From contig NC_018584.1 in NCBI RefSeq assembly GCF_000307025.1, positions 2,797,174 through 2,861,173 on the forward strand: 64,000 bases of DNA. Reading direction: 5' to 3'. The stretch comes from Listeria monocytogenes ATCC 19117. Lineage in GTDB: Bacteria > Bacillota > Bacilli > Lactobacillales > Listeriaceae. Within the stretch, counting starts at the first letter, position 1. Each line of letters starts with the position of its first letter. The notes beneath the pieces are model-generated. The model was given only the letters and a program-made list of their open reading frames with translations. It was not told where the DNA came from and ran no database searches. Positions 1 through 8,764 of the stretch are shown one piece after another. The position numbers and the translations under genes are program-made.

Positions 1-87
1 ATTTGTTTCAGCGCTTGCTGCCAATGAGAATGGAATGATTAGACAAGTTACTAACGCAGTAAGCACTAGCCCGTGGAATTTTTTCAT
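1..87 (-). CDS. Secreted protein, N-terminal fragment (signal peptide)
   Basis: This is the first 29 codons of a gene that runs off the left edge. The reading starts [13 protein letters not shown] and continues with a hydrophobic core ending in an AASA-ETN type cleavage site, so it is a classical Sec signal peptide. The start at 87 has a good ribosome binding site (AAAGGGG, 8 bases upstream) and a near-consensus promoter at 119-147. In Listeria the gene next to cydD is, from memory, an LPXTG-anchored surface protein, which would fit. Only the signal peptide is visible, so the mature product cannot be identified. Confidence 0.75.
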   Translation of the reverse strand, partial: MKKFHGLVLTALVTCLIIPFSLAASAETN

Positions 88-118
88 AATAAATTCCCCT
101 TTCATTTTGCTTAGTTTA

Positions 119-147
119 ATAATAAGCAGAAATGTGATGAAAGTCAA
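119..147 (-). promoter_or_regulatory. SigA promoter of the secreted-protein gene
   Basis: On the minus strand TTGACT (147-142) and TATTAT (124-119) are separated by exactly 17 bases. It lies 32 bases upstream of the start codon at 87. The match to the SigA consensus is near perfect. Confidence 0.7.
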
Positions 148-196
148 TTTTAAATTACAATATTGTTACAAATATTAAAACTGCGATACAAAAAAA

Positions 197-222
197 CCTT
201 GCTAAGATTGTACTTAGCAAGG
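197..222 (-). terminator. Terminator of the cyd operon
   Basis: The inverted repeat CCTTGCTAAG / CTTAGCAAGG (10 bp, 6-base loop) is followed on the minus strand by a run of Ts. It sits 8 bases after the stop codon of the last cyd gene. Confidence 0.85.
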
Positions 223-229
223 CTTAATT

Positions 230-1972
230 TTATAATTCAATCGGGCGATCTAGTTGATAAAGTCGTTTATAGCGTGGTTCTTCTGCCATTAATTCAGCAT
301 GAGGTCCTTCCATTAACGTTTTTCCCTCTTCTAAAAACAAGACGCGGTCCATTTTTTCGGCACCAACTAAATGATGCGTTACCCATATGAGTGACTTATC
401 TGCTAACGTTTCAAAGATAGTCGCTAGTAAATCGCGTTCTGTAATTGGGTCCAGACCAACTGTTGGTTCGTCTAAAATAACGATTGGTGTGTTTTGTAGT
501 AGAATCCGAGCGAGAGCGATACGACCACGCTCACCACCTGAAAAACGTTCACCCATTTCACTCATTTGTGTATGATAGCCATCTGGCATGCTCATTATAA
601 AATCGTGCAACTGAACTTTTTTCGCCGCTTCGTATACTTCTTCGTCCGATGCATCTTGATTTCCAAGGCGGATGTTGTTTAAGACGGTCGTACTGAAAAG
701 GTGCGCTTTCTGATTTAACATTGATGTTATTTCAGGAATTTGCGGTCTTAAATTCTCCACTTCAACGCCGTTCATAGTTACTTTTCCAGCTGTTGGCAGT
801 AAAGCTCCTTGAACTAATTTAAGAAAAGTTGATTTCCCTGTTCCACTTCGACCGATAATCGCCACTTTTTCACCTTGTTGCAATGTGAAGTCAAAACCAT
901 TTAAGATTTCTGGTGACTTTTCATCGTACGCGAAAGTTAGATTTTCTGCTTTTAAAACAACATTTTCTGTGTTGATTCGCTCTATTTCTTTCGTTTCTTC
1001 TTCAAAAGTTGGTAGCGTCGGATCTTCTATTTTGTCTAAACGAGCAAGCGAGTCTTGGTATAATGATTTGTCACTGATAGCACTTGAAACTGGTACAAAC
1101 GCTTCTGCTAGCGCCATAATTGCCAAAACAAAAGCGGCAATCATCGTTCCAGAAAAGGCTCCATCACGTGATTCTGCTGTACTCCAATAAACCATCACGA
1201 TAACCATAAAGCCAACAACTAACTGACTAAAGAAATCGCGCCAATTAACAAAATGAAACTGTTTATTTTCTGTTCGAAGCATGTCTGCCTCGTCTTTTTC
1301 GTAGTTAGAAATAAATGTTTTTTCACGTCCACTGAATTTCCAATCACTAATACCAAACACTGCATCGGTAAATTTTTGATATAAACTATTGCGCCCTTGT
1401 TTTAGATAAGCATTCTTTCCACGAGCATATAAAAGTGATACCCATGGAAGAACGAGCACAAGGAGGCCAATCAAGAGTACAAAGAGCGCAGCAAATGGAA
1501 TCGAGAATGCTCCAAGCGCGATAACGACGCCCGCGTAAAGCACGAGGCTAACAATTGCCGGTAGCATTGTAGTTAAATAGAAATTTTGTAAATGCTCAAT
1601 GTCACCTGCGAGGAGGCCCAGAATATCGCCAGTTTTATAACGTGATTTTAGTAGTAACGCTTGCGGCTCAAGTAAACGATACAGTCGAACGCGCATCTTT
1701 TCCAGAATTCTAAGGACAAGCGAATGGCTCGAAAGGCGTTCCACATAGCGTGAAACGGAGCGCATAATACCAAATGCACGAACACCAACTGTCGAAATAT
1801 AAACCGCCATGATGGATTCCGGCATCAAGGACGATTTCGAAATTAAATGTCCAGACGTAAACATAAGTGCTCCAGCAGAGGCAAAAGTTAGTGTTCCAAG
1901 GAAGATGACAAGTAAAAACAAGCCGCGGTTTTCTTTAATATATGGGATAATCCAGCTACTTTTCCGCATCAT
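230..1972 (-). CDS. cydD: Thiol reductant ABC exporter subunit, CydC-type (cydD in Bacillus/Listeria naming)
   Basis: Second subunit of the heterodimeric CydDC exporter, which exports cysteine/glutathione and is needed to assemble cytochrome bd oxidase. The 580 residues comprise a six-helix ABC exporter membrane domain (about 1-320) and a nucleotide-binding domain. The latter has Walker A GRSGTGKST, signature FSGGERGR and Walker B IVILDEP. The start at 1972 overlaps the stop of the preceding gene by 4 bases (ATGA), so the two are translationally coupled. It is last in cydABCD and is followed by a strong terminator. E. coli-based family names call this subunit CydC; Bacillus and Listeria annotation calls it CydD. 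Confidence 0.92.
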   Translation of the reverse strand: MMRKSSWIIPYIKENRGLFLLVIFLGTLTFASAGALMFTSGHLISKSSLMPESIMAVYISTVGVRAFGIMRSVSRYVERLSSHSLVLRILEKMRVRLYRLLEPQALLLKSRYKTGDILGLLAGDIEHLQNFYLTTMLPAIVSLVLYAGVVIALGAFSIPFAALFVLLIGLLVLVLPWVSLLYARGKNAYLKQGRNSLYQKFTDAVFGISDWKFSGREKTFISNYEKDEADMLRTENKQFHFVNWRDFFSQLVVGFMVIVMVYWSTAESRDGAFSGTMIAAFVLAIMALAEAFVPVSSAISDKSLYQDSLARLDKIEDPTLPTFEEETKEIERINTENVVLKAENLTFAYDEKSPEILNGFDFTLQQGEKVAIIGRSGTGKSTFLKLVQGALLPTAGKVTMNGVEVENLRPQIPEITSMLNQKAHLFSTTVLNNIRLGNQDASDEEVYEAAKKVQLHDFIMSMPDGYHTQMSEMGERFSGGERGRIALARILLQNTPIVILDEPTVGLDPITERDLLATIFETLADKSLIWVTHHLVGAEKMDRVLFLEEGKTLMEGPHAELMAEEPRYKRLYQLDRPIEL

Positions 1973-3693
1973 ACTTCCTCCAATTGGGCTTTGACTAAAT
2001 TGTAATAGAAACCTTTACGCGAAAGTAATTCTTCGTGCGTTCCAGTTTCAACGACAGCCCCGTGATCTAAAACAATAATTCGGTCCATTTCGAGCATCCA
2101 GTGCAAACGATGCGTCGCGAAAAAGACAAGTCGATTTTCAAATAAGTCTAGCATTGGTTTTTTTAACTCATATTCCGTTTCAATATCTAAGTGGGCTGTT
2201 GGCTCATCCATTAACACAATTGGACGATCCGTTAAGAATGCACGAGCCAGTGCGACACGCTGTTCTTGCCCACCACTCAGCATCCGCCCAGCTTCTCCGA
2301 CAAGCGTTTCATAACCATCTTCCAGTCCCGCTACAAGCTTATTTAAACCGGCAGATTCTGCTGCTTTTTTCATTTCCTCATCTGTAGAGTTAGGATGATA
2401 AAAGCGAATATTTCCAGCAATTGTATCGTGGAAAAGGTATGGATGTTGCGGAATATAAGTGACTTGGGTTTGCCAATCACTCGAAGCAAGCGACGCACCA
2501 CTTTCCCCATTCCAACGAAAACCTCCAGAAGTCGGGGTCAAAAAGCCACTCAAAACATCAATCAAGGTAGATTTCCCAGCGCCCGTCGCACCAATAATCC
2601 CAACTTTTTCAAATCCTTTTACCGTAAAACTGGCTTCATGAAGCGAATCTGCAGCATCTACATCATGCTTTACAGTAATATTTTCAAACGAAAACTCCGT
2701 ATTTTCAGCAAAAGTTGTTAAAGGTAGTGCATTCGTTTCCGGTTTTTCTGCTTTGGCTTGGTCAATAATTCCTTGAATAACGCGACCAGCCTCTTGACCA
2801 TCAAGTGTAGCATGATAATCCGAGCCAACTTCACGAACTGGTAAAAAGTATTCTGGCGCAAGGATTAGGACACTAAGCGCAATTGGCAAATTCATGTTAC
2901 CGTCAATGAGACCAAGACCTAGGAACAGCGCAACGAGCGCAATCGATAACATCGTAAAGAAATCTAGCGCGAATGACGACATAAATGCCACACGCAACGT
3001 TTTCATCGTGGCTTTACGATAACGCGAACTAACCGAAGCAATTTTCCCTTCATGGTCGTGACTAAGCCCCAAATACCGCAACGTTTCCAAACCCTTCAAC
3101 GAATCTACAAAGTGGTTAGAGAGCACGCGATACGTTTCAAATTGGGAATCTGCTTGTTTTTTCGCGGCTAATCCTAGAATAATCATAAATACAATTAAAA
3201 TCGGCAAAGTAATCATCAAAATAAAAGCAGAAGTCCAGTCTTGAAAAGCAATATACACCCAAATCATCGCTGGAATAATTGCCATATTCATCATTTTAGG
3301 TAAAAACAGTTCCAAGTAATTTCGGAAATCCGCCACACCTTCCATAACCATCGTGACCACTTTCCCAGTTCCTTCCGCACGAGCAAAACGCGGTCCAAGT
3401 GCGAACAAACTATCAAGCAACTCTTCCCGCATCGTTTTCGCTAGTTTCGCAGCATAACGGTAAACGATTTGTTTTTTCCATACATTCAAAAAGTGACGCA
3501 AGAAATAGGCCCCCGCGAAGAGACCTATTTGTATTGTGACTGATTGAAACGCGTGCTCGTGAAATAAGTCAGTAATCGCACGAGCTAAAGTTATCGCCAT
3601 CACGATAATCGCAGCACCTTGAACAAGCGTGAAAACTGCGAGAATCGCCATTATTTTTTTAATTCCTTTGTAGTTCCTTAAATCTTTTCCCAT
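1969..3693 (-). CDS. cydC: Thiol reductant ABC exporter subunit, CydD-type (cydC in Bacillus/Listeria naming)
   Basis: First subunit of the CydDC exporter, 574 residues. A six-helix membrane domain (about 1-310) is followed by an ABC domain with Walker A GATGAGKST, signature LSGGQEQR and Walker B IVLMDEPTAH. The start ATG at 3693 shares one base with the cydB stop, and GGAG lies upstream within cydB. The position between cydB and the second exporter gene is the standard Firmicute cydABCD order. The role (periplasmic or cell-surface redox control and heme insertion for cytochrome bd) comes from family knowledge. Confidence 0.93.
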   Translation of the reverse strand: MGKDLRNYKGIKKIMAILAVFTLVQGAAIIVMAITLARAITDLFHEHAFQSVTIQIGLFAGAYFLRHFLNVWKKQIVYRYAAKLAKTMREELLDSLFALGPRFARAEGTGKVVTMVMEGVADFRNYLELFLPKMMNMAIIPAMIWVYIAFQDWTSAFILMITLPILIVFMIILGLAAKKQADSQFETYRVLSNHFVDSLKGLETLRYLGLSHDHEGKIASVSSRYRKATMKTLRVAFMSSFALDFFTMLSIALVALFLGLGLIDGNMNLPIALSVLILAPEYFLPVREVGSDYHATLDGQEAGRVIQGIIDQAKAEKPETNALPLTTFAENTEFSFENITVKHDVDAADSLHEASFTVKGFEKVGIIGATGAGKSTLIDVLSGFLTPTSGGFRWNGESGASLASSDWQTQVTYIPQHPYLFHDTIAGNIRFYHPNSTDEEMKKAAESAGLNKLVAGLEDGYETLVGEAGRMLSGGQEQRVALARAFLTDRPIVLMDEPTAHLDIETEYELKKPMLDLFENRLVFFATHRLHWMLEMDRIIVLDHGAVVETGTHEELLSRKGFYYNLVKAQLEEV

Positions 3694-4706
3694 TAATACG
3701 TCATTTTCTCCTTACTAGAAACGCGCTTACGGAAAACATAGTAGCTCCAAATTTGGTAACCAAGAACAAACGGCAGTAGCGTAACGGCAACTATCGTCAT
3801 CACACTAAGCGAATATTGTCCGGAAGCTGCATTTTCTATAGTTAAATCAAACGCACTGTTGATAGAACTGATCATTACACGTGGGAATAGTGACACGAAA
3901 ATCGTCGCAATCGTGAAGACAATTCCAAGTCCGCCGAATGTAAATGCCAAAATATCACGATCTTTCCAAATAAACAGGGCAGATAGCACGTACATAACGA
4001 CTACAATTCCAATCATCAGTGGTACAAGTACAGGTCTAACTTGGAACATGTCAGTATTGAAGTAAGCAAGTACAACGAAAATTACTAGAGCTGGTACAGT
4101 AATAAACCAAACACGTTTCGCCATACGACGAGCACGGTCTTGAATATCCTCTTCTGTACGTAAAGTAATAAATAGTAATCCGTGAAGTAGGCACATGAGC
4201 GTAATCGTCACGCCACCCCATACGGAGAATACGGTAATGTAATCAAAGAACCCAGCGTACATATCCATATCACTATTAATCGGCATACCTTGAATCAAGC
4301 TAGCAAATAATACACCAAATAGGAATGGCGGTAAAATACTACCGAAGAAAATAACCCAATCCCATGTTTTTATCCAAAGCGGTGAATCTTTTTGACCACG
4401 GAATTCAAAAGAAACACCACGGCCAATTAGCGCAAGTAATAAGAATACTAGCGGAATATAATAACCACTAAACATGGTTGCATACCAGTTAGGGAAAGCG
4501 GCGAAAATCGCGCCCCCAGCAGTTAGTAACCAAACTTCATTTGCATCCCAGAACGGCCCAATCGTATTAACGAGCACGCGGCGTTCCAGTGCATTTCTAG
4601 CCATAAATCGTGTAGACATCCCAACACCAAAGTCAAAACCTTCAAGGAAGAAGAATCCAATGAATAAGATGGCGATTAATAGAAACCATAACTCATTTAG
4701 TGACAA
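3693..4706 (-). CDS. cydB: Cytochrome bd ubiquinol/menaquinol oxidase subunit II
   Basis: Subunit II of the high-affinity terminal oxidase, an integral membrane protein of about eight or nine helices. It has the characteristic N-terminus SLNELWFLL followed by FFFLEGFDFGVG. I chose the TTG at 4706: the AAGGGGG ribosome binding site (4717-4723) sits about 9 bases before it, and the resulting 337-residue protein starts where Bacillus CydB does. Upstream candidates are an ATG at 4715, abutting the Shine-Dalgarno, and a TTG at 4727. The gene overlaps the end of cydA by 14 bases. Confidence 0.9.
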   Translation of the reverse strand: MSLNELWFLLIAILFIGFFFLEGFDFGVGMSTRFMARNALERRVLVNTIGPFWDANEVWLLTAGGAIFAAFPNWYATMFSGYYIPLVFLLLALIGRGVSFEFRGQKDSPLWIKTWDWVIFFGSILPPFLFGVLFASLIQGMPINSDMDMYAGFFDYITVFSVWGGVTITLMCLLHGLLFITLRTEEDIQDRARRMAKRVWFITVPALVIFVVLAYFNTDMFQVRPVLVPLMIGIVVVMYVLSALFIWKDRDILAFTFGGLGIVFTIATIFVSLFPRVMISSINSAFDLTIENAASGQYSLSVMTIVAVTLLPFVLGYQIWSYYVFRKRVSSKEKMTY

Positions 4707-6099
4707 AGCTTTCATCCCCCTTATCAAACGGATCTACGGAAATCTCTGCTTTTTCTGGTTTGTGTCCGTCTGGTCCTTTTTTAATTTCACGTATAAACAA
4801 GTAAACCAATAGAATGGCTAAAATCGTATAAATTGTCGAGAACGCAATTATCGAGAACAAAATTTGTCCTGATGAAACGTTTGGCGATACGGCATCAGCG
4901 GTTTTCATGTAACCGAAAACTACCCATGGTTGTCGCCCTATTTCTGTCATAATCCAACCCATGGAGTTCGCTAGGAACGGGAAGCCAATCATTGGAATCA
5001 TGAAACGTAAATACCATTTTGCATTAACGAGTTTTTTCTTCCAAGCAAGCACGATACCAATTAATGCGAATAAAATCATTAACATACCTGCGCCAACCAT
5101 GATACGGAAGCTCCAAAATGCTGTTTTAACTGGTGGGATGTAGTCACCTTCACCATATTTTTCTTCGTATTGTTTTTGCAGCGTGTTCATACCTTCCACG
5201 CTACCAGTTAATGTTCCGTAAGATAAGAAACTTAGCGCGTAAGGGACATTGACTTCCCATTCGTTTTTCTTCTCTTCTGGGTTGATCTTGGCAATCATCG
5301 TCCACGGAGCTGGGTCGGCTGTATCTTCCCATATCCCCTCTGTTGCTGCCATTTTCATTGGTTGTGTTTTAACCAAGTATTGTGCTTGTGAGTGACCACT
5401 GAAAGCCACACCAAAGCCACCGATTACCGCCATGACCATTGCAATTTGGAATGATCGTTTAAAGAAGGCGACATCTTGTTTTTTGAGCATCTTATACGCA
5501 CTGACACCAGCAATGAAAAAGGCCCCAGTGGCAAATGCCCCGAATATAACGTGCGGGAACTCCACAAGTAGTTGTCCATTAGTAATAAGTTGCAAGAAGT
5601 CATTCATTTCTGCGCGGCCGTTCTTAAATTCAAAACCAACCGGATGTTGCATAAATGAGTTCGCTGCTAAAATCCAGAAACTAGACATAATTGTTCCGAT
5701 TGAAACAAGCCAAATACATGCTAAATGAAGTTTTTTGCCAAGTTTGTCCCAACCAAAAATCCAAAGTCCGATAAACGTAGATTCCATAAAGAATGCAAGT
5801 AACGCTTCGATTGCAAGTGGTGCTCCGAATACGTCCCCAACAAATCTAGAGTAATCCGACCAGTTCATCCCAAACTGGAATTCTTGAATAATACCGGTTA
5901 CGACACCGACTGCGAAGTTAATAAGGAATATGTGTCCCCAAAACTTCGACATTTTTTTGTAAATTTCTTTCCCCTTCACGACATACAACGTTTCCATAAG
6001 AGCAACCATAAATACAAGTCCAATTGAAAGTGGTACAAATAAGAAATGGAAAATCGTTGTTGATGCGAATTGAAAACGGGCTAAAAATAGTTTATCCAC
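4693..6099 (-). CDS. cydA: Cytochrome bd ubiquinol/menaquinol oxidase subunit I
   Basis: Catalytic heme-bearing subunit, 468 residues. That length is the short Q-loop type usual in Firmicutes. His18 in the first helix (ARFQFASTTIFHFLF) matches the heme b595 ligand, and VEFPHVIFG carries the likely heme b558 histidine. The invariant GRQPWVVFG motif lies near residue 390. The start is GTG (6099) with AGGAGGAG 8 bases upstream. It heads the cydABCD operon, and its upstream region (6100-6480) carries Rex-like dyads, consistent with redox or oxygen control. Confidence 0.95.
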   Translation of the reverse strand: MDKLFLARFQFASTTIFHFLFVPLSIGLVFMVALMETLYVVKGKEIYKKMSKFWGHIFLINFAVGVVTGIIQEFQFGMNWSDYSRFVGDVFGAPLAIEALLAFFMESTFIGLWIFGWDKLGKKLHLACIWLVSIGTIMSSFWILAANSFMQHPVGFEFKNGRAEMNDFLQLITNGQLLVEFPHVIFGAFATGAFFIAGVSAYKMLKKQDVAFFKRSFQIAMVMAVIGGFGVAFSGHSQAQYLVKTQPMKMAATEGIWEDTADPAPWTMIAKINPEEKKNEWEVNVPYALSFLSYGTLTGSVEGMNTLQKQYEEKYGEGDYIPPVKTAFWSFRIMVGAGMLMILFALIGIVLAWKKKLVNAKWYLRFMIPMIGFPFLANSMGWIMTEIGRQPWVVFGYMKTADAVSPNVSSGQILFSIIAFSTIYTILAILLVYLFIREIKKGPDGHKPEKAEISVDPFDKGDESFVTK

Positions 6100-6480
6100 C
6101 CTTTTCTCCTCCTTTTTGTGCTAAAAATTACTGCTTCGTTCCCTGATTTGTGCTTCTCTCTTAAAAATCATGTGAAAAACCGCCCAAAGTGACGCGTTCA
6201 GTTGCTCTGTAATTCACAAAGCATAATAAAATAATATGTAATCCTTATTTTTCACAGATTTAGGAACTAGTTAAGAAAGATTTTCACTTTATAATGAGTT
6301 CTATCTGGAGTATATTTTATCCTATTTTGCGACAAATTTATTTAGTACTTTCGATGTTATTTTGTTTTAGTTAGATTGTGATATTTTTCGCAATTATTAT
6401 CTGGCTGTAAATGTTGGTAAGGCTTATTGCTTTTTATTTCACAATGAAAGATTTAAAAGTATGATTTCTTACAATAAGCA
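6100..6480 (-). promoter_or_regulatory. cyd control region with three Rex-like operators
   Basis: This 381-base non-coding stretch separates tadA from cydA. It contains three 18-mers of the form TTGTGA-N8-GCAA at 6202-6219 (minus), 6376-6393 (plus) and 6427-6444 (minus). The middle one matches the Rex dyad TTGTGAA-N4-TTCACAA at 16 of 18 positions; the other two are full left half-sites with degenerate right halves. I could not pick one convincing promoter: TATACT at 6309-6314 and TATAAA at 6289-6294 are possible -10 elements. Bacillus cydABCD is, from memory, Rex-repressed through several sites in a long leader, so the arrangement fits. Confidence 0.5.
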
Positions 6481-6951
6481 TTAAGACCTATTCAATTTAT
6501 TCCGTTTTCGTAGATCTTGGAAAAAACTTTTTAACATTTCGCTGCTTTCTTTTTCCATTAATCCTGCTTCTACTTCACACGTATGATTAAATCGGTCATC
6601 TTGGAGTAAATTCATTAACGATCCGGCTGTTCCCGCTTTTGGATCTTTGGCTCCGTAATAAACTTTTTCAATCCGCGAAAGTAAAATGGCGCCGCTACAC
6701 ATCGGACATGGTTCTAGCGTAACGTATAGTTCTGCACCGCTAAGTCGCCATGAATTTTGATGTTTACACGCATCTTGAATCGCAAGCAACTCCGCATGGG
6801 TCACTGCATTTTGGCTCGTTTCACGCAAATTATGCGCCCGCCCAATAATTTCTCCATCTAAAACAACGACTGCACCAATTGGAACTTCTCCAATATCTCG
6901 TGCTTTCTCGGCTTCTTCAAGCGCTTGTTGCATAAAGAAAGCTCGTTCCAT
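6481..6951 (-). CDS. tadA: tRNA adenosine(34) deaminase TadA
   Basis: Deaminates A34 to inosine in the wobble position of tRNA-Arg(ACG). The 156 residues show the zinc cytidine/adenosine deaminase signature: HAE at 52-54, where His binds zinc and Glu is the proton shuttle, and PCPMC at 81-85, whose two Cys complete the zinc site. Start ATG 6951 is preceded by GAGGTG. It is transcribed in the cydA direction, but a 381-base gap with its own control sites separates the two. Confidence 0.95.
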   Translation of the reverse strand: MERAFFMQQALEEAEKARDIGEVPIGAVVVLDGEIIGRAHNLRETSQNAVTHAELLAIQDACKHQNSWRLSGAELYVTLEPCPMCSGAILLSRIEKVYYGAKDPKAGTAGSLMNLLQDDRFNHTCEVEAGLMEKESSEMLKSFFQDLRKRNKLNRS

Positions 6952-7145
6952 CTATGCACCTCATTTCTAAAAAGTCACTCATTGTTATTTTAGCATAGCT
7001 TGGATTGGATGTAGGAATAATCTGCTCAAACTTTCACAGGAACACTTTAGTTGCTTTCGCGGAACATTTATATTACCATATATTAATACTAGGTCCTAAA
7101 ACAAAATTATCAAAATATACAATCTACTTATAAAGGAGAGTCATT

Positions 7146-8723
7146 ATGAATTCAGAAAATTTAATCGCTCCAGAACTTTATAATATTACCGACGAGATTG
7201 CTAAATTCAGTTCTGAAAAAACTGCTTTAATTTGGAAAAATGAGCATAACGAAACAAAAACTTGGAGTTACCGCCACCTGCTTGAACAAGCGAATAAATT
7301 TGCCAATGTTGTCAAAGACGCAGGCATAAAAAAAGGTGACCACGTTATCGTCATGACACCTAGATTACTCGAAACGTACGCAATTTACATGGGCTTATGG
7401 AAAGCTGGTGCCATTATCATCCCGGCATCCGAGCTACTTAAAGCGCACGATTTAGAATACCGCATCCACCATGCAAACGTAAAAGCAATCGTTTCTTACA
7501 ATGGAATGACTGCTGAATTTGATAAAATTGAAAGCATCCCTTCTGTTTCGAAAAAAATTATTGTTGGGGAGAAATTATCCGGCTGGGATCACTACGAAAC
7601 ATTAATGGAAGCCGCTTCAACCGAATTTGAACGCGTGGAAACTTCGCGCGATGATGCTTGTCTGCTTGCATTCACGAGTGGAACAACAGGTAATCCTAAA
7701 GGCGTTGTACATATTCACGGCTGGGGTTACGCGCATATTCGTATCGCTGCTGATCATTGGCTCGATATTCACGAAGACGATATCGTTTGGGCTACAGCCG
7801 GACCTGGTTGGCAAAAATGGGTTTGGTCTCCTTTCCTTTCTGTACTCGGAAAAGGTGCCACTGGCTTCATTTACAACGGTCGTTTCATTCCTGAAAAACA
7901 ACTTCATTTACTGGAAGAAGAAAAAATCAACGTGCTGTGCTGTACGCCAACAGAATATCGCTTAATGGCTAAAGTAAATAATTTGCGCGAACATGATTTA
8001 AGTTCCCTTCGTAGCGCCGTATCAGCAGGAGAACCTCTAAACCGCGAAGTAATTCAAGTTTTCCAAGATAATTTTGATATTAAAGTTCGCGACGGCTACG
8101 GTCAAACGGAGAGTACACTGTTGATTGGGACACTGGTTGATACGCCGATTCGCCCTGGTTCGATGGGCAAACCAATTATGCCTGAATACATGGCGATTAT
8201 TGATGCTGAAGGAAATCCAGTTGGTGTCGGTGAAATTGGTGATATCGCGATGCGTAGAGATTTCCCAGCACTTTTCAAAGAGTACTATAAAGAACCAGAA
8301 CGTTTGCAAAAAGCGATTCGCGGTGATTATTTCGTTTCTGGTGACCGCGCTATCCGCGATGAAGATAATTATTACTGGTTCCAAGGCCGGAATGACGATA
8401 TTATTATTAGCTCTGGTTACACGATTGGACCGTTCGAAGTAGAGGACGCGCTCACACATCATCCAGCCGTAAAAGAAGTCGCTGTTGTCGCAAGTCCTGA
8501 CGAAATCCGCGGTACGGTCGTAAAAGCATTTATCGTCTTAAAGGATGGTTACGAGGGCACGGAAGATCTTGTGCATGAATTACAAACATTCACGAAAGAA
8601 CAAACCGCTCCGTATAAGTATCCGCGCCGGATTGAGTTTGTTGAGGCATTACCGAAAACTGATTCTGGTAAAATTCGCCGCGTTGAGTTGCGTGATGCGG
8701 AGTTTGCTAGTGTGCATGGATAA
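7146..8723 (+). CDS. Acyl-CoA synthetase (AMP-forming), acetyl/medium-chain type
   Basis: Activates a carboxylic acid with ATP and CoA through an acyl-adenylate. The 525-residue ANL-superfamily protein has the P-loop FTSGTTGNPKG at about 177-187, the core GYGQTEST near 320 and hinge SGD. The catalytic C-terminal lysine is in TDSGKIRR (Lys509). It lacks the N-terminal extension of the 650-residue acetyl-CoA synthetases, and the overall pattern is closest to the medium-chain (MACS) branch, so acetate need not be the substrate. Start ATG 7146 follows AAAGGAGAG. It is monocistronic, with a terminator shared with the next, convergent gene. Confidence 0.85.
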   Translation: MNSENLIAPELYNITDEIAKFSSEKTALIWKNEHNETKTWSYRHLLEQANKFANVVKDAGIKKGDHVIVMTPRLLETYAIYMGLWKAGAIIIPASELLKAHDLEYRIHHANVKAIVSYNGMTAEFDKIESIPSVSKKIIVGEKLSGWDHYETLMEAASTEFERVETSRDDACLLAFTSGTTGNPKGVVHIHGWGYAHIRIAADHWLDIHEDDIVWATAGPGWQKWVWSPFLSVLGKGATGFIYNGRFIPEKQLHLLEEEKINVLCCTPTEYRLMAKVNNLREHDLSSLRSAVSAGEPLNREVIQVFQDNFDIKVRDGYGQTESTLLIGTLVDTPIRPGSMGKPIMPEYMAIIDAEGNPVGVGEIGDIAMRRDFPALFKEYYKEPERLQKAIRGDYFVSGDRAIRDEDNYYWFQGRNDDIIISSGYTIGPFEVEDALTHHPAVKEVAVVASPDEIRGTVVKAFIVLKDGYEGTEDLVHELQTFTKEQTAPYKYPRRIEFVEALPKTDSGKIRRVELRDAEFASVHG

Positions 8724-8730
8724 TCAAAAA

Positions 8731-8757
8731 CCCAGCCTTCCTGAATAGAAGGTTGGG
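8731..8757. terminator. Bidirectional terminator between acyl-CoA synthetase and YieK-like gene
   Basis: The stem CCCAGCCTTC / GAAGGTTGGG (10 bp with one G-T pair, 7-base loop) is flanked by A and T runs on opposite sides. It therefore serves the convergent genes ending at 8723 and 8765. Confidence 0.85.
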
Positions 8758-8764
8758 TTTTCTT

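Noticed and set aside
8037..8462. 141-codon ORF antisense to the acyl-CoA synthetase
   Set aside because: Reverse-frame shadow of a conserved gene without start signals.
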